From the NCBI GenBank assembly GCA_964555645.1, contig CAZKTA010000005.1, positions 62,001 to 126,000 of the forward strand: a stretch of 64,000 nucleotides of DNA. The letters are read 5' to 3'. Below the pieces are notes generated by a model. The model did not search any database, was not told the DNA's origin, and saw nothing but the letters and a program-made list of their open reading frames with translations. The DNA is from DTLC01 sp964555645. Its GTDB lineage: Bacteria; Verrucomicrobiota; Verrucomicrobiia; Limisphaerales; DTLC01. The first letter of the stretch is position 1, and every line of letters starts with the position of its first letter. A program made the translations under genes and the position numbers. Below, piece by piece: positions 18,198-26,702 of the stretch.

Positions 18198-20704
18198 CGC
18201 AGTCTTGAGGCCGGAAGCACGCTGCGGACTGTGACTTCTGCAGGGGTAAGACCTGGGCTGGTTGCACGCACGCGGATCGTTCCTGGGGTTGCATCTTCGG
18301 TGTGCAGTATAACCATAGCCTTGCCATAGAAAAGGGAAACGCGGTTCGTATCAAACTCGGCAGGGAAATGGTGATCGCCGTTGCCCACACCCGCGATTGT
18401 GGCCGGGCCGCGCACTTCGAACACGATCTCGTTCATCGCAAGTGGGCAAAGGTTCCCACGCATGTCGGTTGTTTCGACCAACACAAAGCACAGGTCGTCG
18501 CCGTTGGCAACGAGCCGTTTCCTGTCCGGTGTGAGCCGCAATTTAGCGGGTGCACCGGCCGTGCGTACAACTGCTTCACCAAGCTTGCGCCCACTTGTAT
18601 AGGCGACTGCGCGGATTTCGCCAGGCTCGTAGATCACGTCTTCCCACCGGAGCCTGTACCTGTCCATTACATTGGTTGAAGTGGGTTGTTTAAATTTTCG
18701 GCCTAAAGATTTGCCGTTCAGGAACAGCTCGGCCGAGTCGCCGCTAGTATAGACATACACAGGCACGTTTGTGCCGACGCGCTCAGGCCAATTCCAGTGC
18801 GGCAGGATGTGGACAGTTTTTTTCTCGGGTGCCCAGTGGCTGCGGTACAGGTAAAACCTGTCCTTTGGTATCCCAACCAGATCAACAATTCCGAACAGAC
18901 TAATCCGTGACTCTTCCTCGGGCGCAAGCTTGCGTTTTTTGAAGCTCGACCATCCCTCAGCCACAAATGGTACAGGTTCACCAATATAATCAAAGCCTGT
19001 CCATACAAACTCGCCCGCAACGAACCTGTCCTGTTCCATCAGTGCAAACTCAGTGTCCGGAATGTCCGAGTAATAAGCTGAGTTATGGTCGTACGACGTT
19101 ACGCGCAGAGCTAGAGAATAATCATCTTTGCATTTTGGGTGTGGTAATTCGTAAAAGCCGCGCGTGCTGTAGGCCGAGGCCGATTCGCTGTAGATAATGG
19201 GTAGCCAAGGCCGATTTTTACGGGATAGCTCGTACCGGCGCGCATAGTTCCAGCCTACAACGTCAAGCGAATCGTCCAGAGGCGTTTTGGCTGAATCAGG
19301 TATGCAACGTGCCATCGTGACGGGTCGGGTCGGGTCGAGCAATTTCACAAACTCAACAAGCTCGCGCACTAGTGCTGGGCCGTTTGGGATTTTACCGCCC
19401 TCGAGGTCGAAAATCTCGTTACCAATGCTCCAGACAACGACACACGGGTGATTACGATCACGCCGGATAAAATTGTACAGCTGTTTTTTGCAGTGGTCGG
19501 CGATTGATACGTCTTTTGGTTTTGTGGCTGTGCCATCCCATTTATCAAACGCCTCGTTGAAAACCAGTATGCCCATCCGATCACACAGGTCCAGCACCTC
19601 CGGTGCAGGCGGGTTGTGACTTGTGCGCAGAGCGTTGCAACCCATGTCTTTCATGATTTCGAGTTGGCGTTGCATGGCGCGCACATTAAAAGCAGCACCC
19701 AATGGTCCGAGGTCATGATGCAAGTTTACGCCCTTAAGTTGGACGCGGCGCCCATTCAAATGAAATCCGTCGTCTGCAGTGAACCTGAACGTCCGAATGC
19801 CGAAGGTTGTTTCGGTTTGATCTACCAACCTGCCACTGACCGTGACGCGGCTGACGGCTTTGTATAGGTGGGGCGTTTCAATATCCCACCGTTTCGGGTT
19901 ACTGATGGTAACCTGTTGAATAAACTCGCGCTGCTGGCCCGCACCGATACTGAGCGTTTGGATGGTGCGGCCCGCTGTTTTACCGCCCGGGTCAACCAGT
20001 GTGGTTTGCAGTGTTACAAGTTGCAGGGCAGAGTCGTGATTTTCCACGGTCGTTTGGATGCGGACTTCTGCAGTAGAATCTGTCACGACAGGTGTTGTGA
20101 CAAAAATCCCCCAGTGTGCTATGTGCACAGGGTCGGTTACCACGAGCTTGACTTTGCGGTAGATGCCTGCGCCGGGGTACCAACGCGACTGATGTGGTCT
20201 GGTGTCAACATGCACTGCGACTACATTCGTTTGGCCAAATCGGACGAAATCGGTCCCGTCCACGCGAAATGACATGTAGCCATAATCCCAACCCCCAGCC
20301 TTTTGACCATTAATGTAAACAGTTGGCATTGCCATCACACCATCGAAATCCAAATAGACGCGTTTACCTGACCATGCATCTGGCAAAACGAATCGTTTGC
20401 GATACCAGCCTTCGCCCTGCCAAGGCAGTTTGCCTGTGTGCGGATTTCCGCGTGGTTCGTACGGACCCGCAATTGCCCAGTCGTGGGGCAGCCGAACCAC
20501 CTGCCAAGCTGAGTCGTCAAACTCAGGTGTGTGAGAGTTCGTCTGCGATCCTTTAGCGAACCGCCAATCCTTGTTAAAATTCAGCTCGACACGTGCGCCG
20601 TGCGTATGCGTGCTTTCGGTTGCAATGCAGGCAGTAATGATCTGAGTTAGCACGCAAAGGGCGGTTGCCTTAAGCGCAACAAAATTAGACTGTGTTGAAC
20701 CCAT
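18194..20704 (-). CDS. Secreted glycoside hydrolase family 2 beta-galactosidase
   Basis: An 836-residue GH2 enzyme with an N-terminal signal segment (FVALKATALCVLTQIITACIA). Order: jelly-roll sugar-binding domain (FDDSAWQVVRLPHDWAI and YRKRFVLPDAWSGKRVYLDF), Ig-like domain, TIM barrel beginning GVNLHHDLGPLG, then C-terminal Ig-like domains. The acid/base is E430 in VVVWSIGNEI and the nucleophile E565 in GEFVWTGFDYIGEP. The sequence pattern is that of secreted GH2 beta-galactosidases common in Bacteroidetes and Verrucomicrobia. With the GH53 enzyme nearby it could trim galacto-oligosaccharides from beta-1,4-galactan. It converges on the symporter with a four-base stop overlap (CTAG). Confidence 0.9.
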   Translation of the reverse strand: MGSTQSNFVALKATALCVLTQIITACIATESTHTHGARVELNFNKDWRFAKGSQTNSHTPEFDDSAWQVVRLPHDWAIAGPYEPRGNPHTGKLPWQGEGWYRKRFVLPDAWSGKRVYLDFDGVMAMPTVYINGQKAGGWDYGYMSFRVDGTDFVRFGQTNVVAVHVDTRPHQSRWYPGAGIYRKVKLVVTDPVHIAHWGIFVTTPVVTDSTAEVRIQTTVENHDSALQLVTLQTTLVDPGGKTAGRTIQTLSIGAGQQREFIQQVTISNPKRWDIETPHLYKAVSRVTVSGRLVDQTETTFGIRTFRFTADDGFHLNGRRVQLKGVNLHHDLGPLGAAFNVRAMQRQLEIMKDMGCNALRTSHNPPAPEVLDLCDRMGILVFNEAFDKWDGTATKPKDVSIADHCKKQLYNFIRRDRNHPCVVVWSIGNEIFDLEGGKIPNGPALVRELVEFVKLLDPTRPVTMARCIPDSAKTPLDDSLDVVGWNYARRYELSRKNRPWLPIIYSESASAYSTRGFYELPHPKCKDDYSLALRVTSYDHNSAYYSDIPDTEFALMEQDRFVAGEFVWTGFDYIGEPVPFVAEGWSSFKKRKLAPEEESRISLFGIVDLVGIPKDRFYLYRSHWAPEKKTVHILPHWNWPERVGTNVPVYVYTSGDSAELFLNGKSLGRKFKQPTSTNVMDRYRLRWEDVIYEPGEIRAVAYTSGRKLGEAVVRTAGAPAKLRLTPDRKRLVANGDDLCFVLVETTDMRGNLCPLAMNEIVFEVRGPATIAGVGNGDHHFPAEFDTNRVSLFYGKAMVILHTEDATPGTIRVRATSPGLTPAEVTVRSVLPASRLR

Positions 20705-21045
20705 TTTTGCTTTGACCTGTTCGCTTTTGATTCTGGCTATTTTCGCAGTACGCTTTGCGGGCGAAGATGGCGAAAAACCATTTCACCGCAACATATTTCT
20801 TCTTTTAATGGGTTATTGTGTGCAACTGTTCAGGCCAAACAATTATCGGCTCGAAATGGTGTCGAGGGAAAAACTGCAGCAGTACGCGCCGGCAACCGTC
20901 AGGCTTTGCAAAGTTAACTGGGCACTGGCTGGCAGTTGCTTTGAAAAAGAATTCACATGGTCCACGCTGAAAACAAACCGTAGGCCACGCGGCGAAGCTA
21001 GCTGGCTTAAAAATTATCCAAGCCAAACACCTGGCAGGCAGCCGT
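20705..21045. other. Intergenic stretch upstream of the GH2 gene
   Basis: About 340 bases between the GH2 start and the end of the PEP-CTERM gene, both on the minus strand. It must hold the GH2 promoter. A plus-strand open frame starting at 20712 runs into the antisense of the PEP-CTERM gene and shows no family features. No hairpin terminator was evident. Confidence 0.4.
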
Positions 21046-21720
21046 TTAGAGCTTTCGCCAGCGGCGTGCGACCAGGCTCAACACTGCAAGTGCACTCAAA
21101 AGTCCAATCGAACTTGGCTCGGGAACAACAAAGCGTAGCCCGTTTTCACCCGTATCAAATGGATTACTGTTCCAGCCGCGTGCAGTGGCGTCGGACAGTG
21201 CATCCAACACAGTGTCTGCGCCAGAAGTTGAAGTCCAAACATCAAACGTAAACCCGCTACCAATGCCGAGTCCAAGGGCAGACAATGGCACCGGGATTGT
21301 GACCGATGAACTTGTTGTTGTGGCGGTGTTGTAGTAAGTCGAACTCCAACTCGAGCCGCCCCAGGTTAGCAGGTTAAATCCGCCGCTCCAATACGGATAC
21401 GCGCCGACAAAGTAGTCCATGCCGCCGACGCTCATTTGGATATTTTTACCCCAACCACCGGCCCCGTTAAGGTTGCCCCCGCCTGGCAAGCCGTCCTTGG
21501 CAATGCCGATGTAGTAATTGTACCAATTGGCTGCGAGTGGGTCGCCGCCCAGATAGATCGTGAAACTAAGAATCGTACCGTCGCTGTCAACTACCACTGA
21601 GGTAATGTCGAGCGAGCCGATACCGCCTGTGAAATCGCCTAAACCACCCGGGTCATCGTAAACGACAGATGCGCTAAGACAAAAAGGAACCAAAACCAGT
21701 GCGCACAGGATCTTTTTCAT
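21046..21720 (-). CDS. PEP-CTERM sorted exported protein
   Basis: From the ATG at 21720 the product is 224 residues: signal peptide (MKKILCALVLVPFCLSA), a beta-rich Gly/Ser/Thr-rich body, and a textbook PEP-CTERM sorting tail (VPEPSSIGLLSALAVLSLVA followed by RRWRKL). The tail is recognised by an exosortase, which typically processes proteins for surface or exopolysaccharide association. The body contains DSDGTILSFTIYLGGDP and WTSTSGADTVLDALSD, suggesting a beta-sandwich; the function is unknown and sugar binding is only a guess from context. The 21828 start would put 36 residues before the signal and is rejected. Divergent from the sensor kinase. Confidence 0.85.
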   Translation of the reverse strand: MKKILCALVLVPFCLSASVVYDDPGGLGDFTGGIGSLDITSVVVDSDGTILSFTIYLGGDPLAANWYNYYIGIAKDGLPGGGNLNGAGGWGKNIQMSVGGMDYFVGAYPYWSGGFNLLTWGGSSWSSTYYNTATTTSSSVTIPVPLSALGLGIGSGFTFDVWTSTSGADTVLDALSDATARGWNSNPFDTGENGLRFVVPEPSSIGLLSALAVLSLVARRWRKL

Positions 21721-21777
21721 ACATCGAAATGCTAGGCAAAGTGGACTATTTGTAAAGCCCCACAAATGTATGGTTTT

Positions 21778-21797
21778 CGGTTTTGTGCCAAAAACCG
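21778..21797. repeat. Short inverted repeat in the PEP-CTERM/kinase divergent region
   Basis: CGGTTTT at 21778-21784 pairs with AAAACCG at 21791-21797 around a six-base loop. It lies in the 114-base gap between two divergent genes, 37 bases before the kinase start, so it could be an operator for either promoter. No function is shown by the sequence alone. Confidence 0.35.
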
Positions 21798-21834
21798 TTT
21801 GCGTTGCGGGCACGGAATGGGCTAACAAAAACCC

Positions 21835-24800
21835 ATGCCTGAAAGTGGTTGGGCATATGCACCGTGTGCTGTTGCTCTGGCGGCAAAGCTATGTATCGCG
21901 TGTCTGGCAGGTACGACTTCGAGTTCGACCACGGGTGAGCCGGCTGCAGTAATTACCAGCACACGGCAATTGCGTGAGCTTGTACCTAAGCCGGACAGTT
22001 ACTACTCGCTCAGGATCGAAGGGACAGTGTTATGGGTCAATACGCGCCAAGGCAGACTTGTACTGGGAGACGAAGCCGGTCTTGCCGAGCTTGAGCTTGA
22101 GCTACCAACAACCAGTTTGGCTGTGACCGACCGGGTTCGGCTTACTGGCAACTGCATCATTTTCAAGCGGTCGGGTCGAGCCGTGTTGGTGCCCAAAGGG
22201 CCAGTTATTGACAATGACGGTGTACACGGCACAGTTGAACGTTTTGGCACGGTGTACCTCGAGGCTGGCTTACAGCCTTTTCGGCTGACATGGTTTAATG
22301 GTCAGGATCAACTGGAGCTTGCAGTTGAAATTGAAGGGCCAAACTTCGCCCGGCAGCCGATCCCGTCAAACATGTTATTTTGGGGGGCTCGAATTCAGCC
22401 GACACATACAACCGGCATTGAACCGGGCGTGTGGTACGAGTGCGTGGATGCATTTGGTGAAACACTACCCGACTTTGACAAGGCGCAGCCGATCAACACC
22501 GGTCACACAGGTGATCTTGACTTGCGCATCTTGCCGCGGACAAACCAGATTGCAGTTAGGTTCACCGGCTATCTCAAAGTGCCATGGCCCGGGCTTTACA
22601 AGTTTTATCTGCGCTCCGACGACGGCAGCCAACTGTTCATCGGAAACCCGCCAATTACTGTGGATGTTATCGGCACTAACATGCTGCCTTTGCCGAGGAG
22701 AATTTCACCCGGCCAAGCCCTAGGGCCGAACGAAGAGATTTTCTGGGCCGAGACAGAAGGCCGCATCGCACTTGTCAGGGTAAGCTCAGATCTGACGCAA
22801 ATGGAACTGACTGCTGGTGGGGGCAAACTGCAAGTTGACCTTGTTGGTCATTTTGATACCGACACGGCAAATCTACGCGGCTGCAGGCTGCATGTCGTTG
22901 GCGTATGCTGTAGCGCAACTACGGCCGATGGCCAGCGTGTAGCCGGCAGGCTACTGGTCGGGGGCACAAATCAGATCGTTGTTTTACCCGCGCCTGCTTC
23001 GGAACAGCAGTGCCGCGTTGACCGGATGAACGGTTTGCCGGTGCTTGATACAGCAGTTGAAGTGCACAAACTCAAGCGTGACGAGGCACAACGCGCGTAT
23101 CGGGTAAAACTTGGCGGCGTTGTGACATGTGTTTTACCGGAGCATCAAGCGTTCACTATCCAGGATTCAACGCGCGGAATATACGTGGTTGACATGACCG
23201 GGTTTGGCCGCAGTCAGCCTGAGGTGGGTGAGTACGTGCAGGTTGAAGGGGTGACTGACCCCGGGCTTTTTGCGCCCGTGATAAATGCAACGCGCGTTGT
23301 AAGCGCTGGTCCGGGTCTGTTGCCCGAACCTGTTCAACCGACATGGGACCAGCTGCTTAATGGCAGCATGGACGCGCAGTATGTGCAAATCCAGGGAATC
23401 GTAACTGACGTGCGAACCAACACGGTTACGCTGCACATGCGCGATGGGTCGATTGAAGTGCACCTGCGCCCGAACAATGTAGGGCTAATGGAGCTGCCGA
23501 CTTTGCGAGATGCGCTGTTGCGCATTCGCGGGTGTCTATTTGCGTCTTGGGATTACGTGACGCATCAAGTCAAGCCAGGCGAGATAAGAATTTACAATGC
23601 AGACATTTTTGTTGATGAACCTGCACCGGTGGATGTGTTTGGCGTAGCGTCGAAAAAAATAGCTGAACTATTGCAATTTGATCCGTTGGCGGGTGCATTC
23701 CAGCGCGTAAAGGTCGAAGGGCAAATCATAGCCAACCTCGGGCCCGTTTTCTTCATAATGCAAGACGGGTTTGGCATGCGGTTTATCCCCCGGACAAATC
23801 TTATGTTTCAGCCAGGCGATACAGTCGAGGTGGTCGGGTTCCCGGACGTGGTGGCTGCATGTTCACCAACTTTACGAGAGGCTGTTGCGCGGAAAACCGG
23901 CCACGCGCCGCTGCCACAACCCCGATGGCTCGGTGTAAATGAACTACTCGATGCAGCAAACGACGCAACTCGAGTGCGTGTTGAAGCAACGTTGGTCGGT
24001 ATAGGCGGTGCTGCAGACGGGCAAACGCTGGAATTGCAAACCGGCGTGCGCACGTTTGTAGCGCGCATAGCGCCATCTGTGTTACTACCGCGTAATCTGG
24101 TCCAGGGGAGCCGGCTTGAGATCACCGGTGTTTACATAGGTCGCGGTAATAACAGGGTTACCAGTCCGCAGGTTTCATCATTCGAGTTACTGATTAATTC
24201 GCCCGAAAACATCCGGGTATTGGCGCGGCCGCCGTGGTGGACACTGGAACGGTTATTAATTGTCATAGGGGTGCTTTTGTGTGTGTTATGTGTTGCTGCA
24301 TTGTGGATTACTATGCTGCATCGCAAGGTCGAGCAACGTACCGCCGAGCTGACCACGCAAATTCAACAGCGTCAACGCGCCGAGCACAGGCAATGGCTCG
24401 AGCGCGAACGCACGCGCATCGCACAGGACCTGCATGACGAGTTAGGGGCGGGAATAACTGAGATTAGCATGTTGGCCCTTCGAGCAGGTGCAACTGATGC
24501 GGCTGTCGAAAAACGCGCTGTGCATCTAGAGCAGATCCGAGCCCGTGCAACTGAACTTGTTATTGCGCTGGACGAAATTGTCTGGGCAACAAATCCGAAG
24601 CATGATTCATTAACCTCGCTTGTGAGTTATTTCTCGCTATACGCTGACAGGTTCTTGGGTGCGGCCAATATCCGGTGTCGAATCGAGCGTGACCAACAAT
24701 TGAGTGACCGCCCTTTGGCGTCGCACATGCGGCATGAACTGTTCATGGTTTTTCGTGAAGCATTAAACAATGTGGTTAAGCACGCCCGGGCAACCGAGGT

Positions 24801-25017
24801 AACAATATGGTTTGGACTAAAAGATTCAGTTTTGCAGATTACGGTGGCCGATAACGGTCAGGGCATGAACTACGCGCAGAACACCGCGCGGGGTGAAGGA
24901 TTGGCAAACATGCGCGCCCGTATTGAGCGACTTACTGGCGTGTTCGACGTGGAAAGTGCCCTTGGCAAAGGTACGCAAGTTAAGTTTGCTGTGCCAATTG
25001 GCTCTCAAGATGTATGA
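21835..25017 (+). CDS. Hybrid-sensor histidine kinase with PA14-like and OB-like sensory repeats
   Basis: A 1,060-residue membrane kinase. After an N-terminal hydrophobic segment comes an OB-like unit (YYSLRIEGTVLWVNTRQGRL), then a PA14-like domain at about 135-290 (VYLEAGLQPFRLTWFNG, GLYKFYLRSDDGSQLFIGN). Further units open with VKLGGVVTCVLPEHQAFTIQ, VQIQGIVTDVRTNTVTL, VKVEGQIIANLGPVFFIMQD and VRVEATLVGIGGAADG. One membrane helix lies at about 806-827, followed by a short coiled coil. The kinase is HisKA_3 type with phospho-acceptor H867 in QDLHDELGAG, N-box FREALNNVVKHA and G-boxes DNGQGM and GEGLANMRAR. The stop overlaps the regulator start by four bases (ATGA). PA14 often binds glycans, so it may sense a polysaccharide; that is inference. 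Confidence 0.85.
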   Translation: MPESGWAYAPCAVALAAKLCIACLAGTTSSSTTGEPAAVITSTRQLRELVPKPDSYYSLRIEGTVLWVNTRQGRLVLGDEAGLAELELELPTTSLAVTDRVRLTGNCIIFKRSGRAVLVPKGPVIDNDGVHGTVERFGTVYLEAGLQPFRLTWFNGQDQLELAVEIEGPNFARQPIPSNMLFWGARIQPTHTTGIEPGVWYECVDAFGETLPDFDKAQPINTGHTGDLDLRILPRTNQIAVRFTGYLKVPWPGLYKFYLRSDDGSQLFIGNPPITVDVIGTNMLPLPRRISPGQALGPNEEIFWAETEGRIALVRVSSDLTQMELTAGGGKLQVDLVGHFDTDTANLRGCRLHVVGVCCSATTADGQRVAGRLLVGGTNQIVVLPAPASEQQCRVDRMNGLPVLDTAVEVHKLKRDEAQRAYRVKLGGVVTCVLPEHQAFTIQDSTRGIYVVDMTGFGRSQPEVGEYVQVEGVTDPGLFAPVINATRVVSAGPGLLPEPVQPTWDQLLNGSMDAQYVQIQGIVTDVRTNTVTLHMRDGSIEVHLRPNNVGLMELPTLRDALLRIRGCLFASWDYVTHQVKPGEIRIYNADIFVDEPAPVDVFGVASKKIAELLQFDPLAGAFQRVKVEGQIIANLGPVFFIMQDGFGMRFIPRTNLMFQPGDTVEVVGFPDVVAACSPTLREAVARKTGHAPLPQPRWLGVNELLDAANDATRVRVEATLVGIGGAADGQTLELQTGVRTFVARIAPSVLLPRNLVQGSRLEITGVYIGRGNNRVTSPQVSSFELLINSPENIRVLARPPWWTLERLLIVIGVLLCVLCVAALWITMLHRKVEQRTAELTTQIQQRQRAEHRQWLERERTRIAQDLHDELGAGITEISMLALRAGATDAAVEKRAVHLEQIRARATELVIALDEIVWATNPKHDSLTSLVSYFSLYADRFLGAANIRCRIERDQQLSDRPLASHMRHELFMVFREALNNVVKHARATEVTIWFGLKDSVLQITVADNGQGMNYAQNTARGEGLANMRARIERLTGVFDVESALGKGTQVKFAVPIGSQDV

Positions 25018-25646
25018 CACGAATAGTTGTGGTCGAAGACAACAGTGTGATTCGCGAAAGCCTGGCTGAGTTTGTGCAGCGTGATTCCGAGTGCCAATGT
25101 GTCGGTATGTATGCAACCGGTACTGAAGCGTTGCGGATGATCCCGCGCGTTGCGCCTGACATTGTGCTGATGGACATCCAGTTGCCGGATATCTCAGGCA
25201 TCGAATGCACGGCGAAACTTAAGCAACTGTTACCTTCGGTCCAGATTATCATTGTGACCGTGTACGAGGACACAGACCGGATTTTCAAGGCGCTGCGTTC
25301 AGGTGCATGCGGTTATCTGCTGAAACGCTGTTCACCGGATGAGCTCGTGGCAGCAATACGAGAAGTGCGACTCGGTGGTGCACCGATGTCGCGCGAGGTT
25401 GCGCGCAAAGTTATTTCTTTTTTCCAAGAACCGGTCAAGGCCGCCGCCGAGGTTGAAGACCTTTCTCCGCGCGAACGCGAGATTTTGGAGCTGCTTGCGC
25501 ACGGGTTTGCAAACAAAGAAATTGCGGCACGGTTGGGGGTGAGTGACGGTACCATTCGGTGGCACCTGCGGCACATTTACCACAAACTGCACGTCAGGTC
25601 ACGCACGGAAGCAGCACTGAAATTCCGCAGCGCCACGGGCAGTTGA
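25014..25646 (+). CDS. NarL/LuxR-family response regulator
   Basis: A 210-residue two-domain regulator. The receiver domain occupies about residues 1-120: acidic pair in VVVEDNS, phospho-acceptor D54 in VLMDIQLPD, the T in IIIVTVYED, and the lysine in GYLLKR. The LuxR-type helix-turn-helix spans about 148-205 (LSPREREILELLAHGFANKE then IAARLGVSDGTIRWHLRHIY). Cognate kinase is the overlapping upstream gene, as expected for a HisKA_3 kinase. Targets are unknown; the flanking galactan and export genes are the natural candidates. Confidence 0.93.
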   Translation: MTRIVVVEDNSVIRESLAEFVQRDSECQCVGMYATGTEALRMIPRVAPDIVLMDIQLPDISGIECTAKLKQLLPSVQIIIVTVYEDTDRIFKALRSGACGYLLKRCSPDELVAAIREVRLGGAPMSREVARKVISFFQEPVKAAAEVEDLSPREREILELLAHGFANKEIAARLGVSDGTIRWHLRHIYHKLHVRSRTEAALKFRSATGS

Positions 25647-25745
25647 GTTGTGAAGTGCGTTGGGCCAAATTCGCGCCGGGCGGTAAAAATCCTTACAAAT
25701 GTGAGGATGACACTGAACAGGTAACACGTGTTAAATTGCAGGGTG

Positions 25746-26570
25746 ATGACCAAAGATGGTCACATTTTACTGGACAACAACGCAGTTGCCGGGCGCGCCT
25801 TTACAACTGCGCCTGCTGGCATTGCATTCACATTGATCGAGTTATTGGTTGTAATCGCTATAATAGCGATCTTGGCGGCGTTGTTATTGCCGGTGCTAAC
25901 GCAGGCCAAAGCACGCGCCAAGACCATCCAGTGCACGTCCAACTACCGGCAATGGGTAATCGTAGCTATATCGTATTCAGGGGAAGATGCGCGCGGCTAT
26001 TTCCCGTCGTTCTCGATACCTGCAACCAGTGGACGCAATGCATGGGACGTTTCGATGGACATGGTCCCGAGCCTGGCAAGTTATGGGCTGACGATGCCTA
26101 TGTGGTTTTGTCCTGTGCGACCCGCCGAGTTTGACGATGCAAACGAGCAGTTTAGGAAGTTTTACAACCGACCGATCACAAGCCTGGACGACCTGAATCG
26201 GTGGTTACAGTTGCGAAATCAGGGGTATGGCGCTTTTGCAGTTTTGTATCACGCTTGGTGGGTACCACGACCAATTGCCGGGGATCAGCGGTTCATGTTC
26301 CCCTCGCCGACCTTGGCAGGTACAATAAGCCGCTTGACCAATGGTTGGCCGCGAAAACCCGATGACCCGGCGGGGCGCATCCAGCCAATCATTACCGATT
26401 ACTGCTACGCGCCCGGTGTCCAAACCAACACAGCGCGGATGGCCGCCGGACACACATTCGGTGGCAAGGTCATGTCCGTTAACGCAGGGTTTGCCACCGG
26501 CCAGGTCGAGACGCGCATGCGCAAGATGATACAGTGGCAGTACTCGGGTGTTGACTCGGCTTTTTATTGA
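25746..26570 (+). CDS. Type II secretion pseudopilin-like protein (prepilin N-methylation motif)
   Basis: About 274 residues from the ATG at 25746; a GTG at 25728 would add six. Near residue 28 lies the class III signal: FTLIELLVVIAIIAILAALL with the glutamate at +5 of the processed form, followed by LPVLTQAKARAKTIQCTSNY. This motif and the CxxN-x-R continuation are typical of the expanded pseudopilin families of Verrucomicrobiota and Planctomycetes, most of which have unknown roles. The rest contains a TNGWPRKP region and an H-x-x-G-x-K-V-x-x-x-NAGF end resembling the usual H-x9-DG end but without the DG. It follows the regulator by about 100 bases on the same strand. Confidence 0.85.
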   Translation: MTKDGHILLDNNAVAGRAFTTAPAGIAFTLIELLVVIAIIAILAALLLPVLTQAKARAKTIQCTSNYRQWVIVAISYSGEDARGYFPSFSIPATSGRNAWDVSMDMVPSLASYGLTMPMWFCPVRPAEFDDANEQFRKFYNRPITSLDDLNRWLQLRNQGYGAFAVLYHAWWVPRPIAGDQRFMFPSPTLAGTISRLTNGWPRKPDDPAGRIQPIITDYCYAPGVQTNTARMAAGHTFGGKVMSVNAGFATGQVETRMRKMIQWQYSGVDSAFY

Positions 26571-26702
26571 GCCGACTCGATAGTTGTGCAGCGTTATTTG
26601 AGCTATCTAAAACCACACATTTGTGAGGCTACTCAACCCGTTGGGTGCGTGGTGTAATTTTAGGTGCACATCAGAGTGTAATCGGTTAAAAGTTAAACCC
26701 GT

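Noticed and set aside
20712..21251. 179-residue plus-strand frame between GH2 and the PEP-CTERM gene
   Set aside because: Its second half is antisense to the PEP-CTERM gene, it lacks family marks and starts inside the likely GH2 promoter.
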